NCBI RefSeq assembly: GCF_004323635.1
Contig: NZ_CP036516.1
Coordinates: 88,259 to 152,258 of the forward strand
Source of the DNA: Lichenihabitans psoromatis
GTDB lineage: Bacteria; Pseudomonadota; Alphaproteobacteria; Rhizobiales; Beijerinckiaceae
DNA length: 64,000 nucleotides
Direction of reading: 5' to 3'
A program made the position numbers and the translations under genes. The notes under the pieces were generated by a model. It did not search any database. It saw nothing but the letters and a program-made list of their open reading frames with translations, and was not told the DNA's origin. Of the stretch, positions 25,793 to 35,243 are shown in pieces (the stretch's first letter is position 1; every line of letters starts with the position of its first letter).

Positions 25793-28204
25793 ATGGTAGC
25801 CCGCGCCCTTCTCGATGAGCTGACCTTTGGCGCCGTGTCGCGCCGCGAACGGCCGGTCAGCACGCACATCCCCTACACAAGGCATGTCGACGACCACGTC
25901 ATCCGGACGCGGGACGGGCTGGTCATGACCGTGCTGAAGCTCGAAGGCTATTCCTTCGAGACTGCCGACATGAGCGAGGTCAACGCCCGCCTGCTCGCCC
26001 GCAACGACGTCGTGCGGACCCTCGCGAACTCCCGCTTCGCCATCGCGAGCCACATCGTCCGTCGCGAGGTGCAGCCCGTCATCGCCTCGACCTTCGACAA
26101 TGCGCTCTGCCGCGAGATCGACGAGCGCTACGACGCGGCGCTCTCCAAGCGGAAGATGTTCGTCAACGACCTCTACGTGACGATCGTCCGGCGGCGCCTG
26201 CAGGGACAGGCCGGCACCTTCGACACGGCACTCACCAAGCTGCTTGGCCGCAAGGATGAGGCCGGGGATTCCGTGGCCGAACAGACCGCGCTGACCGAGC
26301 TGCGCGATGCGGCGACGGCCGTGCGCGAGAACCTCGCTGCCTACGGCGCGCGGCAGCTCGGCGTCGTCAAGCGGGACGGGGTCTGGTTCTCCGAGCCGCT
26401 CGAATTCCTAGTGCAGCTCGTCAATGGCGGGTTGCCGCGGCCGATGCACCTGCCGCGGATGGCACTTGCCGATGCGCTGGCGCAAAAACGCATCTTCTTC
26501 GGCAAGAACGCCATCGAGATCCGCGGCGCCGGGCCGGACGACACGCGTTTCGCGGCCATGGTGTCGATCCGCGAATATCCGGCCCAGACCGGCCCGGGCT
26601 CATTCGACAATCTGCTGCGCGTCCCGCACGCCTTCATCGCGACCCAGACTTTCGCCATCGTCGACCGGCCGGAAGCCGCCCGCCAGATCGACCGCGTGTC
26701 GCGCCAGGTCGACATGTCGGACGAGGCCGGCTCGATCGTCGCCGAGCACTTGGACGAGGCCCGCGACGAGCTGCTCGCCTCCGAGGCGATCTACGGCGAG
26801 CACCACATGTCGGTGATGTGCCTTGGCCGGAGCTTGGCGGAGGTCGCGGCCAGCGTCACCGTCGTCGGCGCCGCGCTGACCGACCGCTCCGTCATCTGGA
26901 CGCGCGAGGACCTCAATTGCGAGCCGGCCTTCTGGGCCCAGCTCCCGGGAAACTTCGCCTATATCGCGCGCAAGGCGGTCATCTCGTCGAAGAATTTCGC
27001 CGGCTTCACGTCCCTGCATAATTACCCGAGCGGGCGGCCGGACGGAAACCATTGGGGTCCCGCCATCTCAGTCTTCGAGACGACCTCGCAGACCGCCTAC
27101 TACTACAACCACCACGTCCGCGACCTCGGCAATTTTACGGTCGTCGGCCCGTCCGGAAGCGGCAAGACTGTCTTCCTCTCCTTCATCTCCGCGCAGTCCC
27201 AGCGGGTTCTGCCGCGTCCAAAGCTGCTTTTCGTCGACAAGGACAGGGGCGCGGAGATCTTCATCCGCGCCATGGGCGGCCATTACGAGATCCTGGTGCC
27301 CGGCGAGCCAACGGGGTTCAACCCGCTGTCACTTCCCGACACCGCGCGCACCCGCGAGTTCCTGTTCCAGTTGTTGGGCTTCATGCTCCGGCCAGCCAAT
27401 GGCGGCGAGCTCTCGGCCTCCGAGGAGCAGGTGATCCGCAACGCCGTGCAGGCCGTGCTCGGGGGCGGACCGGAAGGGCGGACGCTGAAGGCCTTCTCGA
27501 CCCTGCTGCGCGGACGCATCCGGGCCGGGGAGGGGGATCTGCTGGCGCGGCTCGAGAGCTGGATGCGCCCGGACCAGCGCGGCTGGCTCTTCAACAACGA
27601 GACCGACCAGTTCTCCGTCTCCAGCATCTTCGGGTTCGACATGACCCGGGTGCTCGACGATCCCGTCATCCGCACCGCGGCGCTCATGTACATCTTCCAT
27701 CGCACCGAGGAGCTGCTGACGGGCGACCCCGTCATGATCTTTTTGGACGAGGGCTGGCGGCTGCTCGATGATCCGGTCTTCGCCTTCTTCATCAAGGACA
27801 AGCTGAAGACCATCCGCAAGCAGAACGGAATCATCGGCTTCGGCACGCAATCGGCCGCCGACATCGTTCGCTCGAGCTCGGCCAGCACGCTGATCGAGCA
27901 GACCGCGACCAACGTCTTCTTCCCCAATCCGAAAGCGGACGACGAGAGCTATGGCCGCGCCTTCCGGCTGTCGTCGCGGGAGGTCGAATGGATCCGCAGC
28001 ACGGTGCCGGAAAGCCGGTCGTTCCTGATCAAGCACGGCCGCGACAGCGTGATCGCGCGCCTGAACCTCGCCGGCATGCCGGACCTCATCAAGGTTCTGT
28101 CAGGGCGCACCGAGACCGTGGCCGAGCTCGACGCGTTACGCGCCCAATTTGGAGATGATCCGGCCGCCTGGTTGCCGATCTTCATGGGACGGGCCGCGGC
28201 ATGA
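25793..28204 (+). CDS. virB4: VirB4 ATPase
   Basis: 803 aa, full length. N-terminal CagE/TrbE/VirB domain; Walker A GPSGSGKT near residue 452 and Walker B VMIFLDEGW near residue 647. Powers pilus biogenesis and substrate transfer from the inner membrane. The stop overlaps the next start by 4 nt. Confidence 0.95.
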   Translation: MVARALLDELTFGAVSRRERPVSTHIPYTRHVDDHVIRTRDGLVMTVLKLEGYSFETADMSEVNARLLARNDVVRTLANSRFAIASHIVRREVQPVIASTFDNALCREIDERYDAALSKRKMFVNDLYVTIVRRRLQGQAGTFDTALTKLLGRKDEAGDSVAEQTALTELRDAATAVRENLAAYGARQLGVVKRDGVWFSEPLEFLVQLVNGGLPRPMHLPRMALADALAQKRIFFGKNAIEIRGAGPDDTRFAAMVSIREYPAQTGPGSFDNLLRVPHAFIATQTFAIVDRPEAARQIDRVSRQVDMSDEAGSIVAEHLDEARDELLASEAIYGEHHMSVMCLGRSLAEVAASVTVVGAALTDRSVIWTREDLNCEPAFWAQLPGNFAYIARKAVISSKNFAGFTSLHNYPSGRPDGNHWGPAISVFETTSQTAYYYNHHVRDLGNFTVVGPSGSGKTVFLSFISAQSQRVLPRPKLLFVDKDRGAEIFIRAMGGHYEILVPGEPTGFNPLSLPDTARTREFLFQLLGFMLRPANGGELSASEEQVIRNAVQAVLGGGPEGRTLKAFSTLLRGRIRAGEGDLLARLESWMRPDQRGWLFNNETDQFSVSSIFGFDMTRVLDDPVIRTAALMYIFHRTEELLTGDPVMIFLDEGWRLLDDPVFAFFIKDKLKTIRKQNGIIGFGTQSAADIVRSSSASTLIEQTATNVFFPNPKADDESYGRAFRLSSREVEWIRSTVPESRSFLIKHGRDSVIARLNLAGMPDLIKVLSGRTETVAELDALRAQFGDDPAAWLPIFMGRAAA

Positions 28205-29025
28205 GAGCGATCCGCCTCGGCGTCCTGTCCACCATCACCTGTCTCTGCGCAGGCAGCGCCGCCGCGTCGATCCCGACCATCGACGCCGCTGAGCTGACCC
28301 AGCACGCCCGCACCTCGTCGTCGACCGTGCAGCTCGTGCCGATCACGACCAAGCGCAAGGATGCCAACCAGGGCGTTCATTGCGCCGTAACGACTGGCAA
28401 GAAAGCCAGCGTCGCCGATCCCGCCGTCCAGCCACAGGCCGGCGCGGGCAGCGGCATGATTCAATCCTACGCGCCGGACATGCCGGCTGCTCCCGTTGCC
28501 GGCAGTCAAGGGGCCGCGCTCAACAGCCAGACCCTGTTCAAGTCGACGGGTGATGTCGCGGCCGGGCTCGAGGCGAGCCACACCACGCTCGCGGCCGCGC
28601 TCTCCTCGTTCCAGGCCGCGAGCCGGCAGGTCGGGACGGGATCGACCGTTACGGCGGCGCTCGACATGAACTCGGCGGCCCGGCTGCAGAACGGCATCGC
28701 CTGGAACAGCGTCATCGGCTCGGCCAATTTTTGGGTCCAGGCCCTGAACGCGCTCAATCTTGCCGCAACCAGCGATGCGAGCCGGGCCGCCATCGGCATG
28801 CGGACCAGCGTCACCGCCGCGCCGAGCACCGTCTTCCCGGTCTGCCCGGTCGGCTTTGGCGGGACGGGGACGGTCGCCGATCCGTGCCGATCGTCGTCCT
28901 GCCCGAGCACGGCGTCGAGCACCGCGGGCTGCGTCGCCGGCAGCCTCGACGAGGGAGCTGGTGCCACCCTTTCCATCGTCGCGCCAGCCAGCGTGCTGGC
29001 AACCCTTCAATCCAGCGCCCGATAG
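28201..29025 (+). CDS. Exported T4SS-associated protein, VirB5-related N-terminus
   Basis: 274 aa. Signal peptide, then SIPTIDAAELTQHA, recalling the IPVIDAANL start of mature VirB5/TrbJ proteins, and a Cys-containing C-terminal region. It lies between virB4 and a clearer virB5, so it may be a second minor pilin or adhesin, or a DUF-type accessory. Overlaps virB4 by 4 nt. Confidence 0.55.
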   Translation: MRAIRLGVLSTITCLCAGSAAASIPTIDAAELTQHARTSSSTVQLVPITTKRKDANQGVHCAVTTGKKASVADPAVQPQAGAGSGMIQSYAPDMPAAPVAGSQGAALNSQTLFKSTGDVAAGLEASHTTLAAALSSFQAASRQVGTGSTVTAALDMNSAARLQNGIAWNSVIGSANFWVQALNALNLAATSDASRAAIGMRTSVTAAPSTVFPVCPVGFGGTGTVADPCRSSSCPSTASSTAGCVAGSLDEGAGATLSIVAPASVLATLQSSAR

Positions 29026-29034
29026 GAGATCGGC

Positions 29035-29754
29035 ATGCCATCCATCCGGCTCACCGCCGTCGCTCTGACCCTCGGCAGCCTCCTCGTACCGTTCGAGGCG
29101 TGGGCCTTGATGCCGGTCATTGACAACGCCAACCTTGCAAAAGCCCAGGAGATCGCGACCAACACGCAAGCGATCTTGAACGCCGATCAGCAGATCATGA
29201 CGTTCACCCAAAAAACGCTGGCGGCGGTCACCGGCGATCGCAGCTCGCAGGCCCAGGGGAGCCTCGCCCAGATGGCGCTTGGCAGCGGCTTCACCATGGC
29301 GCAGGCGCCATCGCTCGGGTCGGTCATCTCCGGCGGCGCATTGTCCTTCGCCGGCATGGGAGCGACCTCCCAGAACATCGTCTCGACGCTGATCAACGGG
29401 CTGCAGCTCGTCCAGTCACTGACGGGGCTCGCGACCGGCACCAGCCATCCTGTCGATACCGCCTATCGCAACGCCGTGAATGTCGCGGCGACGCTGTCGG
29501 GCCTCATCACCTCGACCCAGGGCGCGATCCAGCAGCGCTCCTCGGCCTTCACGCAGGGCGGCCAGCAGATCGGGCAGGCGCCCGATCTCAAGGGCAGCGT
29601 CGACCAGAACACGCAGGTTCAGATCCAGACCGGCCAGACCATCAACGAGCTCAACGGCGTCGTGAACAACGCCGCCACGGCCGCCAACCAGGCGAACCTC
29701 GACCGGATCGCCGCCGAGTCCGCCGTGGCGCGCGCCATGAAGTTCACGCAGTAG
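29035..29754 (+). CDS. virB5: VirB5-like minor pilin
   Basis: 239 aa, signal peptide to AWA, mature start LMPVIDNANLAKAQEIA, mostly helical with coiled-coil tendency at the C-terminus. Matches the VirB5 family in size, start and operon position. Tip component of the pilus. Confidence 0.75.
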   Translation: MPSIRLTAVALTLGSLLVPFEAWALMPVIDNANLAKAQEIATNTQAILNADQQIMTFTQKTLAAVTGDRSSQAQGSLAQMALGSGFTMAQAPSLGSVISGGALSFAGMGATSQNIVSTLINGLQLVQSLTGLATGTSHPVDTAYRNAVNVAATLSGLITSTQGAIQQRSSAFTQGGQQIGQAPDLKGSVDQNTQVQIQTGQTINELNGVVNNAATAANQANLDRIAAESAVARAMKFTQ

Positions 29755-29756
29755 GA

Positions 29757-29951
29757 TTGCCTGTGCTGAAACCCAAACCTCTGATCGCCGCCGTGCTCGC
29801 CCTGGGCATCGCGATCCTGATTGGCGTCGCATTGTTCCGGCCCGGCCCGCAGCCACAGGCCCCTGCGCCTTCGGCCGCCACGACTGCGGAGCCGGACAGC
29901 GGCCTGTCGCGAGCGATGACCTTCACGACCCCCGCCGAACCGAAGAAATGA
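29757..29951 (+). CDS. Small single-pass membrane protein between virB5 and virB7
   Basis: About 64 aa from TTG 29757 (or GTG 29763). One transmembrane helix (LIAAVLALGIAILIGVALF), then a Pro/Ala-rich tail. Stop overlaps the virB7 start. Small ORFs here in related operons are sometimes entry-exclusion factors; no motif supports that for this one. Confidence 0.55.
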   Translation: MPVLKPKPLIAAVLALGIAILIGVALFRPGPQPQAPAPSAATTAEPDSGLSRAMTFTTPAEPKK

Positions 29952-30136
29952 TCGCGCGCGCGTTGCTCGTCATAGTGGCCGCCCTGGCGGTGTCCGGCTG
30001 TGCCTACAAGCCCCTCAAGGCGCCCTGCGCGCCGGACGAGGGCGGCGCTCCGCTCGCCTACGCCCCGGCACCCTCGAACACGACGCCCGAACCATTCCGC
30101 TCCTTCGACCGGTGCGGTCCGATGCGGCGGATCTGA
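29948..30136 (+). CDS. virB7: VirB7-like lipoprotein
   Basis: 62 aa with lipobox AVSGC and a second pair of cysteines downstream. Would stabilise VirB9 in the outer-membrane core complex. Called from size, lipobox and position; primary sequence of VirB7 is poorly conserved. Confidence 0.75.
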   Translation: MIARALLVIVAALAVSGCAYKPLKAPCAPDEGGAPLAYAPAPSNTTPEPFRSFDRCGPMRRI

Positions 30137-30142
30137 GGGCGC

Positions 30143-31255
30143 ATGGCCACCTTCAGCATCACGACCCTGCTCCAGACGGTCGATCATCTCGGCGAGAACT
30201 ATGTCTCGACCGCCTACAAAGCGCTGTCGAATGCGATGACATCGGGCGGGGCTGTCGGCGTCGCAGGGCTGCTGCTGACGCTCTATGTCATCGTCTGGGG
30301 CATTGGCATCTGGCAGGGCACCGCCACGGGCGGCCCCGCCGATCATGCCTTCCGCCTGTTCCGGGCCTTTCTCATCTACGCCCTCGCGACCACTTGGGCG
30401 GATTTTCAGACTTTCGCCTACACGTTCCTGAACGAGGGGCCTTCGGCGATCGGCAACGCCCTGCTCGATGCCGTCACCAGCGCCAACGGGACCGGCACCT
30501 CCGCGAACCTTACCTCCGTCAACGGGGTCCAGTCCGCGCTGCAGAACATGTGGGACACCACCAACAATGCGACCCAGGCCTTTCTGCAGAATGCCGGCCT
30601 GACCAACTGGGGTCCGTACATCTTCGCCGCCGTCTTCTACGTCGTCATGGCGCTTCTGATCGGCTTCGCGATCTTTCTCATCATCCTGTCGAAACTGTTC
30701 ATGTGGCTTCTGCTCGCGCTGGCGCCGATCTTCATCATACTGCTGCTGTTCGGCGTGACGGCCCGGTTCTTCTCCGGATGGCTCGGGGCGCTGCTGCAGT
30801 ATTTCCTGGTGCAGGTCCTCGTCTACGCGTTCCTCGCCTTCTACGTGTCGCTGATCCAGCAATCGATCGACACGCTGAATGGCGTCGCCAACACCCGCAC
30901 CGCGAGCTGGGCCACCATCGGTCCCGTGGTGCTGCTCGCCATCATCGGGGTGCTGCTGCTCAGCCAGATCAACAATGTCGCCGCCGCGATCGCCGGCGGC
31001 GTCCCGATCTCCGGATCGCGCATCGGCGCGGTGCTGGCGACCGTCTCGGGCTTCCGTCTCGGGGCCGCCGCCAATCGCATGCGTCTGGCCGTTCGCAATC
31101 CGCTGAACCCCGCCTCCATCTCGCGCCGGGAAGAGCTCGCATCCCGCCAGCGCGTCCGCGTAGGCCTGCGTGCTGCTGCCTGGTCGCAGTCCGCGGAGTT
31201 CAGGCGGCTCGCGGACCAGATCAAGAATCCCGGCCAAAACCGGGGAAGGAGTTGA
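30143..31255 (+). CDS. virB6: VirB6-like polytopic membrane protein
   Basis: 370 aa, six or more transmembrane segments, including the long cluster around residues 165-265, with a polar, arginine-rich C-terminal tail. Family VirB6/TrbL; forms part of the inner-membrane channel. It follows virB7 rather than preceding it, an order often seen in Hyphomicrobiales. Confidence 0.9.
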   Translation: MATFSITTLLQTVDHLGENYVSTAYKALSNAMTSGGAVGVAGLLLTLYVIVWGIGIWQGTATGGPADHAFRLFRAFLIYALATTWADFQTFAYTFLNEGPSAIGNALLDAVTSANGTGTSANLTSVNGVQSALQNMWDTTNNATQAFLQNAGLTNWGPYIFAAVFYVVMALLIGFAIFLIILSKLFMWLLLALAPIFIILLLFGVTARFFSGWLGALLQYFLVQVLVYAFLAFYVSLIQQSIDTLNGVANTRTASWATIGPVVLLAIIGVLLLSQINNVAAAIAGGVPISGSRIGAVLATVSGFRLGAAANRMRLAVRNPLNPASISRREELASRQRVRVGLRAAAWSQSAEFRRLADQIKNPGQNRGRS

Positions 31256-31257
31256 GT

Positions 31258-31971
31258 GTGACCGACATCCGGATCGACGGGCCACTGCTGATCGACCCGC
31301 GCTACTACGCGGACGGCGCCACCTGGGAGCACGACATCGCGCGGCGCAATCGCAACTCGCGCGCCTTCGCCTGGATCGTCGCCAGCGTCATGAGCGTCGT
31401 TGCCGTCGGCTCCCTCGGGACTCTGGCACTGCTCGTGCCGCTCAAGACCTACGAGCCCTACATGGTCGTGGTCGACAAGACCTCGGGCTTCGTCGAGGTC
31501 AAGCGGCCGATGGCCGAGGGGCCGCTCAGCCAGGACGAGGCGGTCACGACCTTCAACGTCGTGCGCTACGTCAAGGCACGCGAGACCTACGACCCGAAGT
31601 CGCTGAAGGACAATTTCGACCTGGCGCAGTTGCTCGCGACCGGCGAAGCCGCGCGAGACCTGAACGACCTCTATGCGCCGTCGAACCCGCAGAACCCCCT
31701 CAAGGTTCTGGGGACCGGCGCCGAGGTGAGCGTCTCGATCAAGTCGGTAACGTTCCCCAACAGCCGCACTGCTCTTGTCCGTTTCTCAACCGAGCTGAAG
31801 ACGGCGACGGACGTCGCCAACCACGATTGGGTGTCACTCGTCCGCTTCCGCTACACCGCGGCGCCGATGCGCAACGAATGGCGCTTCGACAATCCGCTCG
31901 GGTTCCAGGTGGTCGAGTATCGACGCGACCAGGAAACGGCCCCTTCGCCAGGTACGGTGGGGCAACGGTGA
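31258..31971 (+). CDS. virB8: VirB8-like assembly protein
   Basis: 237 aa. GTG start with AAGGAG upstream; single transmembrane helix at about residues 40-65 followed by the VirB8 periplasmic fold (PLKTYEPYMVVVDKTSG). Bitopic scaffold for the channel. Stop overlaps the virB9 ATG by one base. Confidence 0.92.
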   Translation: MTDIRIDGPLLIDPRYYADGATWEHDIARRNRNSRAFAWIVASVMSVVAVGSLGTLALLVPLKTYEPYMVVVDKTSGFVEVKRPMAEGPLSQDEAVTTFNVVRYVKARETYDPKSLKDNFDLAQLLATGEAARDLNDLYAPSNPQNPLKVLGTGAEVSVSIKSVTFPNSRTALVRFSTELKTATDVANHDWVSLVRFRYTAAPMRNEWRFDNPLGFQVVEYRRDQETAPSPGTVGQR

Positions 31972-32809
31972 TGCGTCGTGGTCTGTGCGTTGCCGTGGCT
32001 CTGCTACTCGGCGGGACCGCGGCGTTCGGCGAGGCCCTGCCGCGCCCCGGTCGCCTGGACCCGCGCGTGCGGGACGTCGTCTACAACAAGGACATCGTCC
32101 CGTGCGGGACGTCGTCTACAACAAGGACAACGTCACAGCGATCGACGCGACCTACGGGACCTCGACCATGGTCGAGCTGCAGCCCGACGAGAAGATCGAG
32201 ACCCTGGCGCTCGGCGACAGCCTCGCCTGGAAGGTCGAACCCAACCACAAGGGCGACATCATCTTCGTCAAGCCTGTCGACAAGAACGCGAGCTCGAACC
32301 TCAACGTCGTCACCGACAAGCGCATCTACTCCTTCATGCTGCGCTCGAACACCCGGCCGCCGGGCCAGCAGATCTACGCGGTCCGCTTCCGCTTTCCCGA
32401 TGACGAGGCGAGCGCAGCGCTGCTCGCCGCCGCCAAGGAGCGGGCGGCGAACCCGAACCTGAAAGACCTGAACATCGCTAATGCGAACAGCGACTACGGC
32501 TACAAGGGCGCCTCCGTTAACAAGCCGGTTGCCGTTTTCGACGATGGCATCAAGACCTGGTTCCGCTTCGAGGGCGAGACGCCGGCGATCTACATCGTCG
32601 ACGGCGAACGTAACGAGAGCCTGATCAATTTCCGCACCGAGGGTCCCTTTGTTGTGGTCGACAAGGTCTCGCCGCAGTGGACGCTCCGCAACGGGCCGGA
32701 CTCGACGTGCATCTTCAATCGCCGGCTGACCAACCTGCGCGAGCCGAACGGGCTCGAGCCCTACGCGCCGCAGCGGGTCGGCTTGGCGGCACCCAAGGCC
32801 GGAGGCTGA
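31971..32809 (+). pseudogene. virB9: VirB9-like protein, frame broken by a 35-bp partial duplication
   Basis: Starts with a signal peptide at ATG 31971 and reads to VRDVVYNKDIV. A 29-nt sequence is repeated 35 bp later, which shifts the frame. The rest of VirB9 (CagX domain, VRDVVYNKDNVTAI then IIFVKPVDKNASS) continues in a different frame to 32809. Removing one 35-bp unit restores a normal protein of about 267 aa. Either the outer-membrane core component is lost or this is an assembly artefact. Confidence 0.85.
32066..32129. repeat. Tandem 29-nt repeat, 35-bp period, within virB9
   Basis: CGTGCGGGACGTCGTC and the 13 nt that follow occur at 32066-32094 and again at 32101-32129, separated by TCGTCC. 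Thirty-five is not a multiple of three. Confidence 0.95.
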
Positions 32810-32815
32810 CGCCTG

Positions 32816-34174
32816 ATGCCGACCCTGCAGGACTATCGCAATCTCGAGCTCGAATCCGCGGCGTCGACGAGCGTCGCTCGAGGGACAACGGCGCTGGGCA
32901 CCTGGCTAAAGGCTGGCGTCGCGTTGGGCGCAGTGGCCGTCGCGGCCTGGATGATCCATGGCTCCATGGGACAGGGCCCAAAAAGCCTGACGACGCCGGA
33001 CCGGGAGGAGTTCAACACCACCCAGTTCCCTGCGCCGTCACTGCAGTCGCCGCGGCCGCCAATCGATCCAGGAACAATCGTCATCCCGCCAGCCCCGGTG
33101 GCACCGGTCGACCCGACGCCACTGCCGCCGCCAGCCGCGCCACCGGGCGCACTCCCGGCACCGCCGCCGCCCGAGTCCTCTCTCGGCCTCGCTCCTCCCG
33201 GCGACGACGAAGCCCGTCGCCTTGCCGAACTGGAGCGGCAGCGCCAGGAGGAGGAGCGTCGGCGTTGGGAGCGGCTCCGGGCGCCCCAGGTTATCACCGA
33301 CGGGGCGGCGCCGCCGACCGAGGCAAACGCCGATGCGGAGGCCGTGCGCGGCGCGGGTGGCGTCGACGACGATCCCAACCACCGCTTCCTGACATCGGTC
33401 TCGGCCGCCGGCGTCGAGATCGCCAAGGCAACCAAGAACAACCGGATCGACGCCCTGGTTGCCCAGGGCACCATGATCCGCGGCGTGCTGGAGACGGCCC
33501 TGCAGAGCGACCTGCCCGGCATGGTCCGAGCAGTGACGGCGGAGAACGTCTGGTCCTTCGACGGGCGTCGCATCCTCATCCCGGCCGGGACACGCCTCGT
33601 CGGCGAATACAAGTCCGGCATCGCCCAGGGGCAGACCCGCGTCTTCGTCGTCTGGACGCGTCTGCTCCGATCGGACGGCGTTTCGGTGCAGCTCGGCTCG
33701 AACGGCACCGACGATCTCGGCCGCGCCGGCAATGCCGGCTTCGTCGACAACCACTACATCGAGCGTTTTGGCTCGGCGATCATGCTGTCACTGGTTGGTG
33801 GCGTCTCGCAGTTCCTGAGCAGCTACGGCCAGACCACAGGGAATAACGGGACAGGGACGGTCACGACCACGACCGATCCGCTGACCGGGCTGATCACGAC
33901 GACGCAGAGCGGCACCCAGAACCAACTGAACCTGCACGCGCGCCAGATCGCGGCGCAGAACGTGTCGCAGACGCTGACCAACATCGCCCAGGAAGCCCTC
34001 AAGAACTCGATCAACATCCCGCCGACCATCTATCTCGACCAAGGCTCGCGGATCATCGTCTTTGTCCGGCGCGATCTCGATTTCTCATCCCTCTACCCCG
34101 ATCCCGTCCGGGAAGCGCTGAAGGAGATCAAGCGTGAACGTGGCCTTGCGAAGCCCGACGGTCTTCCTCGATAG
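32816..34174 (+). CDS. virB10: VirB10-like core protein
   Basis: 452 aa: short cytoplasmic N-terminus, transmembrane helix near residues 33-50, proline-rich periplasmic span (about 60-125), charged helix rich in R/E (about 135-155), and the C-terminal TrbI/VirB10 beta-barrel domain (TMIRGVLETALQSDLPG, ILIPAGTRLVGEYK). Spans both membranes and gates the channel. Confidence 0.93.
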   Translation: MPTLQDYRNLELESAASTSVARGTTALGTWLKAGVALGAVAVAAWMIHGSMGQGPKSLTTPDREEFNTTQFPAPSLQSPRPPIDPGTIVIPPAPVAPVDPTPLPPPAAPPGALPAPPPPESSLGLAPPGDDEARRLAELERQRQEEERRRWERLRAPQVITDGAAPPTEANADAEAVRGAGGVDDDPNHRFLTSVSAAGVEIAKATKNNRIDALVAQGTMIRGVLETALQSDLPGMVRAVTAENVWSFDGRRILIPAGTRLVGEYKSGIAQGQTRVFVVWTRLLRSDGVSVQLGSNGTDDLGRAGNAGFVDNHYIERFGSAIMLSLVGGVSQFLSSYGQTTGNNGTGTVTTTTDPLTGLITTTQSGTQNQLNLHARQIAAQNVSQTLTNIAQEALKNSINIPPTIYLDQGSRIIVFVRRDLDFSSLYPDPVREALKEIKRERGLAKPDGLPR

Positions 34175-35243
34175 GGCGCTGGAGCCGATCCGGCCCTGGC
34201 TGCTCGACGACCAGGTCGTCGAGATCTGCGCCAATGGACCCGGCGAAGTCTGGGTCGAGCGGTTCGGTCAAGCCGCGATGGAGCGGCACGACGTCCTCGA
34301 CCTGACCGAGGCCGCGATCCGCCATCTGACCGAGCGCGTCGCCGGTCATTCCGGTCAGAGTGTCAACGAGGAGCATCCGCTGCTCTCGGCCGCGCTGCCG
34401 ACGGGCGAGCGGTTTCAGGGGGTGCTGCCGCCCGCCACAACCGGAGGAGGGGCCTTTGCGATCCGCAAGCAGGTCATCAAGGACATGCGGCTCGACGACT
34501 ACCGGCGGCTCGGCGCTTTCGAGCGTGTCGCGACATTGCCGGGTGGCGCGCTGTCCGAGACCGACCAGCGGCTCTGCGAGCATCTGCATGCCGGGCGCAT
34601 CGAGGACTTCATCCGGCTCGCGGTTCATAGCAGCACGTCGATCCTGCTCTCCGGGGGCACGTCGTCAGGCAAAACGACCTTCCTGAATGCCATCCTGAAG
34701 GAGGTCCCGGCGCACGAGCGGATCATCACCATCGAGGACACGCGGGAGGTCGTGCCCGTTCAGCGCAACTTCTTGCCCCTGGTGGCCTCGAAAGGTGATC
34801 AGGGCGAGGCGCGGGTCACGGTCGAGACCCTGCTGCAAGCGTCGATGCGCCTGCGGCCGGACCGCATCTTCCTCGGCGAAATCCGGGGCCCGGAAGCCTA
34901 TTCTTTCCTGCGCGCCATCAACACCGGCCATCCCGGCAGCATCACCACCGTTCATGCCGACAGCCCCACCGGCGCCTTCGAGCAGCTCGCGTTGATGGTC
35001 ATGCAGGCCGGCCTCGGCCTGCGGCACGACGAGATCATCGGCTACATCAAGGCCGTCCTGCCCATCGTCATTCAGCAGACCAAGATCGGCGGATGGCGCG
35101 GCACCTCGGCAATCTATTTTTCCAAAATGACCGCGTGGCACGCCGCGAGGGAGAGCGCAGGAGACAGCGGCACCATTCAAGCGACGGCCGGGTCATCGGC
35201 GAGCGAGGGGAGGGGGACCCGTGCCGCGCGTCGTCGTCCATAG
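34134..35243 (+). CDS. virB11: VirB11 ATPase
   Basis: 369 aa, overlapping virB10 by 41 nt. Walker A GGTSSGKTT near residue 173, Asp box IITIEDTRE, Walker B/FLGEIRG, and the His box TGHPGSITTVHA. Hexameric traffic ATPase of the inner membrane. The Ser/Gly-rich C-terminal tail overlaps the virD4 start. Confidence 0.94.
   Translation: MNVALRSPTVFLDRALEPIRPWLLDDQVVEICANGPGEVWVERFGQAAMERHDVLDLTEAAIRHLTERVAGHSGQSVNEEHPLLSAALPTGERFQGVLPPATTGGGAFAIRKQVIKDMRLDDYRRLGAFERVATLPGGALSETDQRLCEHLHAGRIEDFIRLAVHSSTSILLSGGTSSGKTTFLNAILKEVPAHERIITIEDTREVVPVQRNFLPLVASKGDQGEARVTVETLLQASMRLRPDRIFLGEIRGPEAYSFLRAINTGHPGSITTVHADSPTGAFEQLALMVMQAGLGLRHDEIIGYIKAVLPIVIQQTKIGGWRGTSAIYFSKMTAWHAARESAGDSGTIQATAGSSASEGRGTRAARRRP

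Noticed and set aside
30112-31257. Extended 619-aa frame upstream of virB8
   Set aside because: Its first 380 codons are out-of-frame virB6; virB8 starts at the GTG with a good ribosome binding site.
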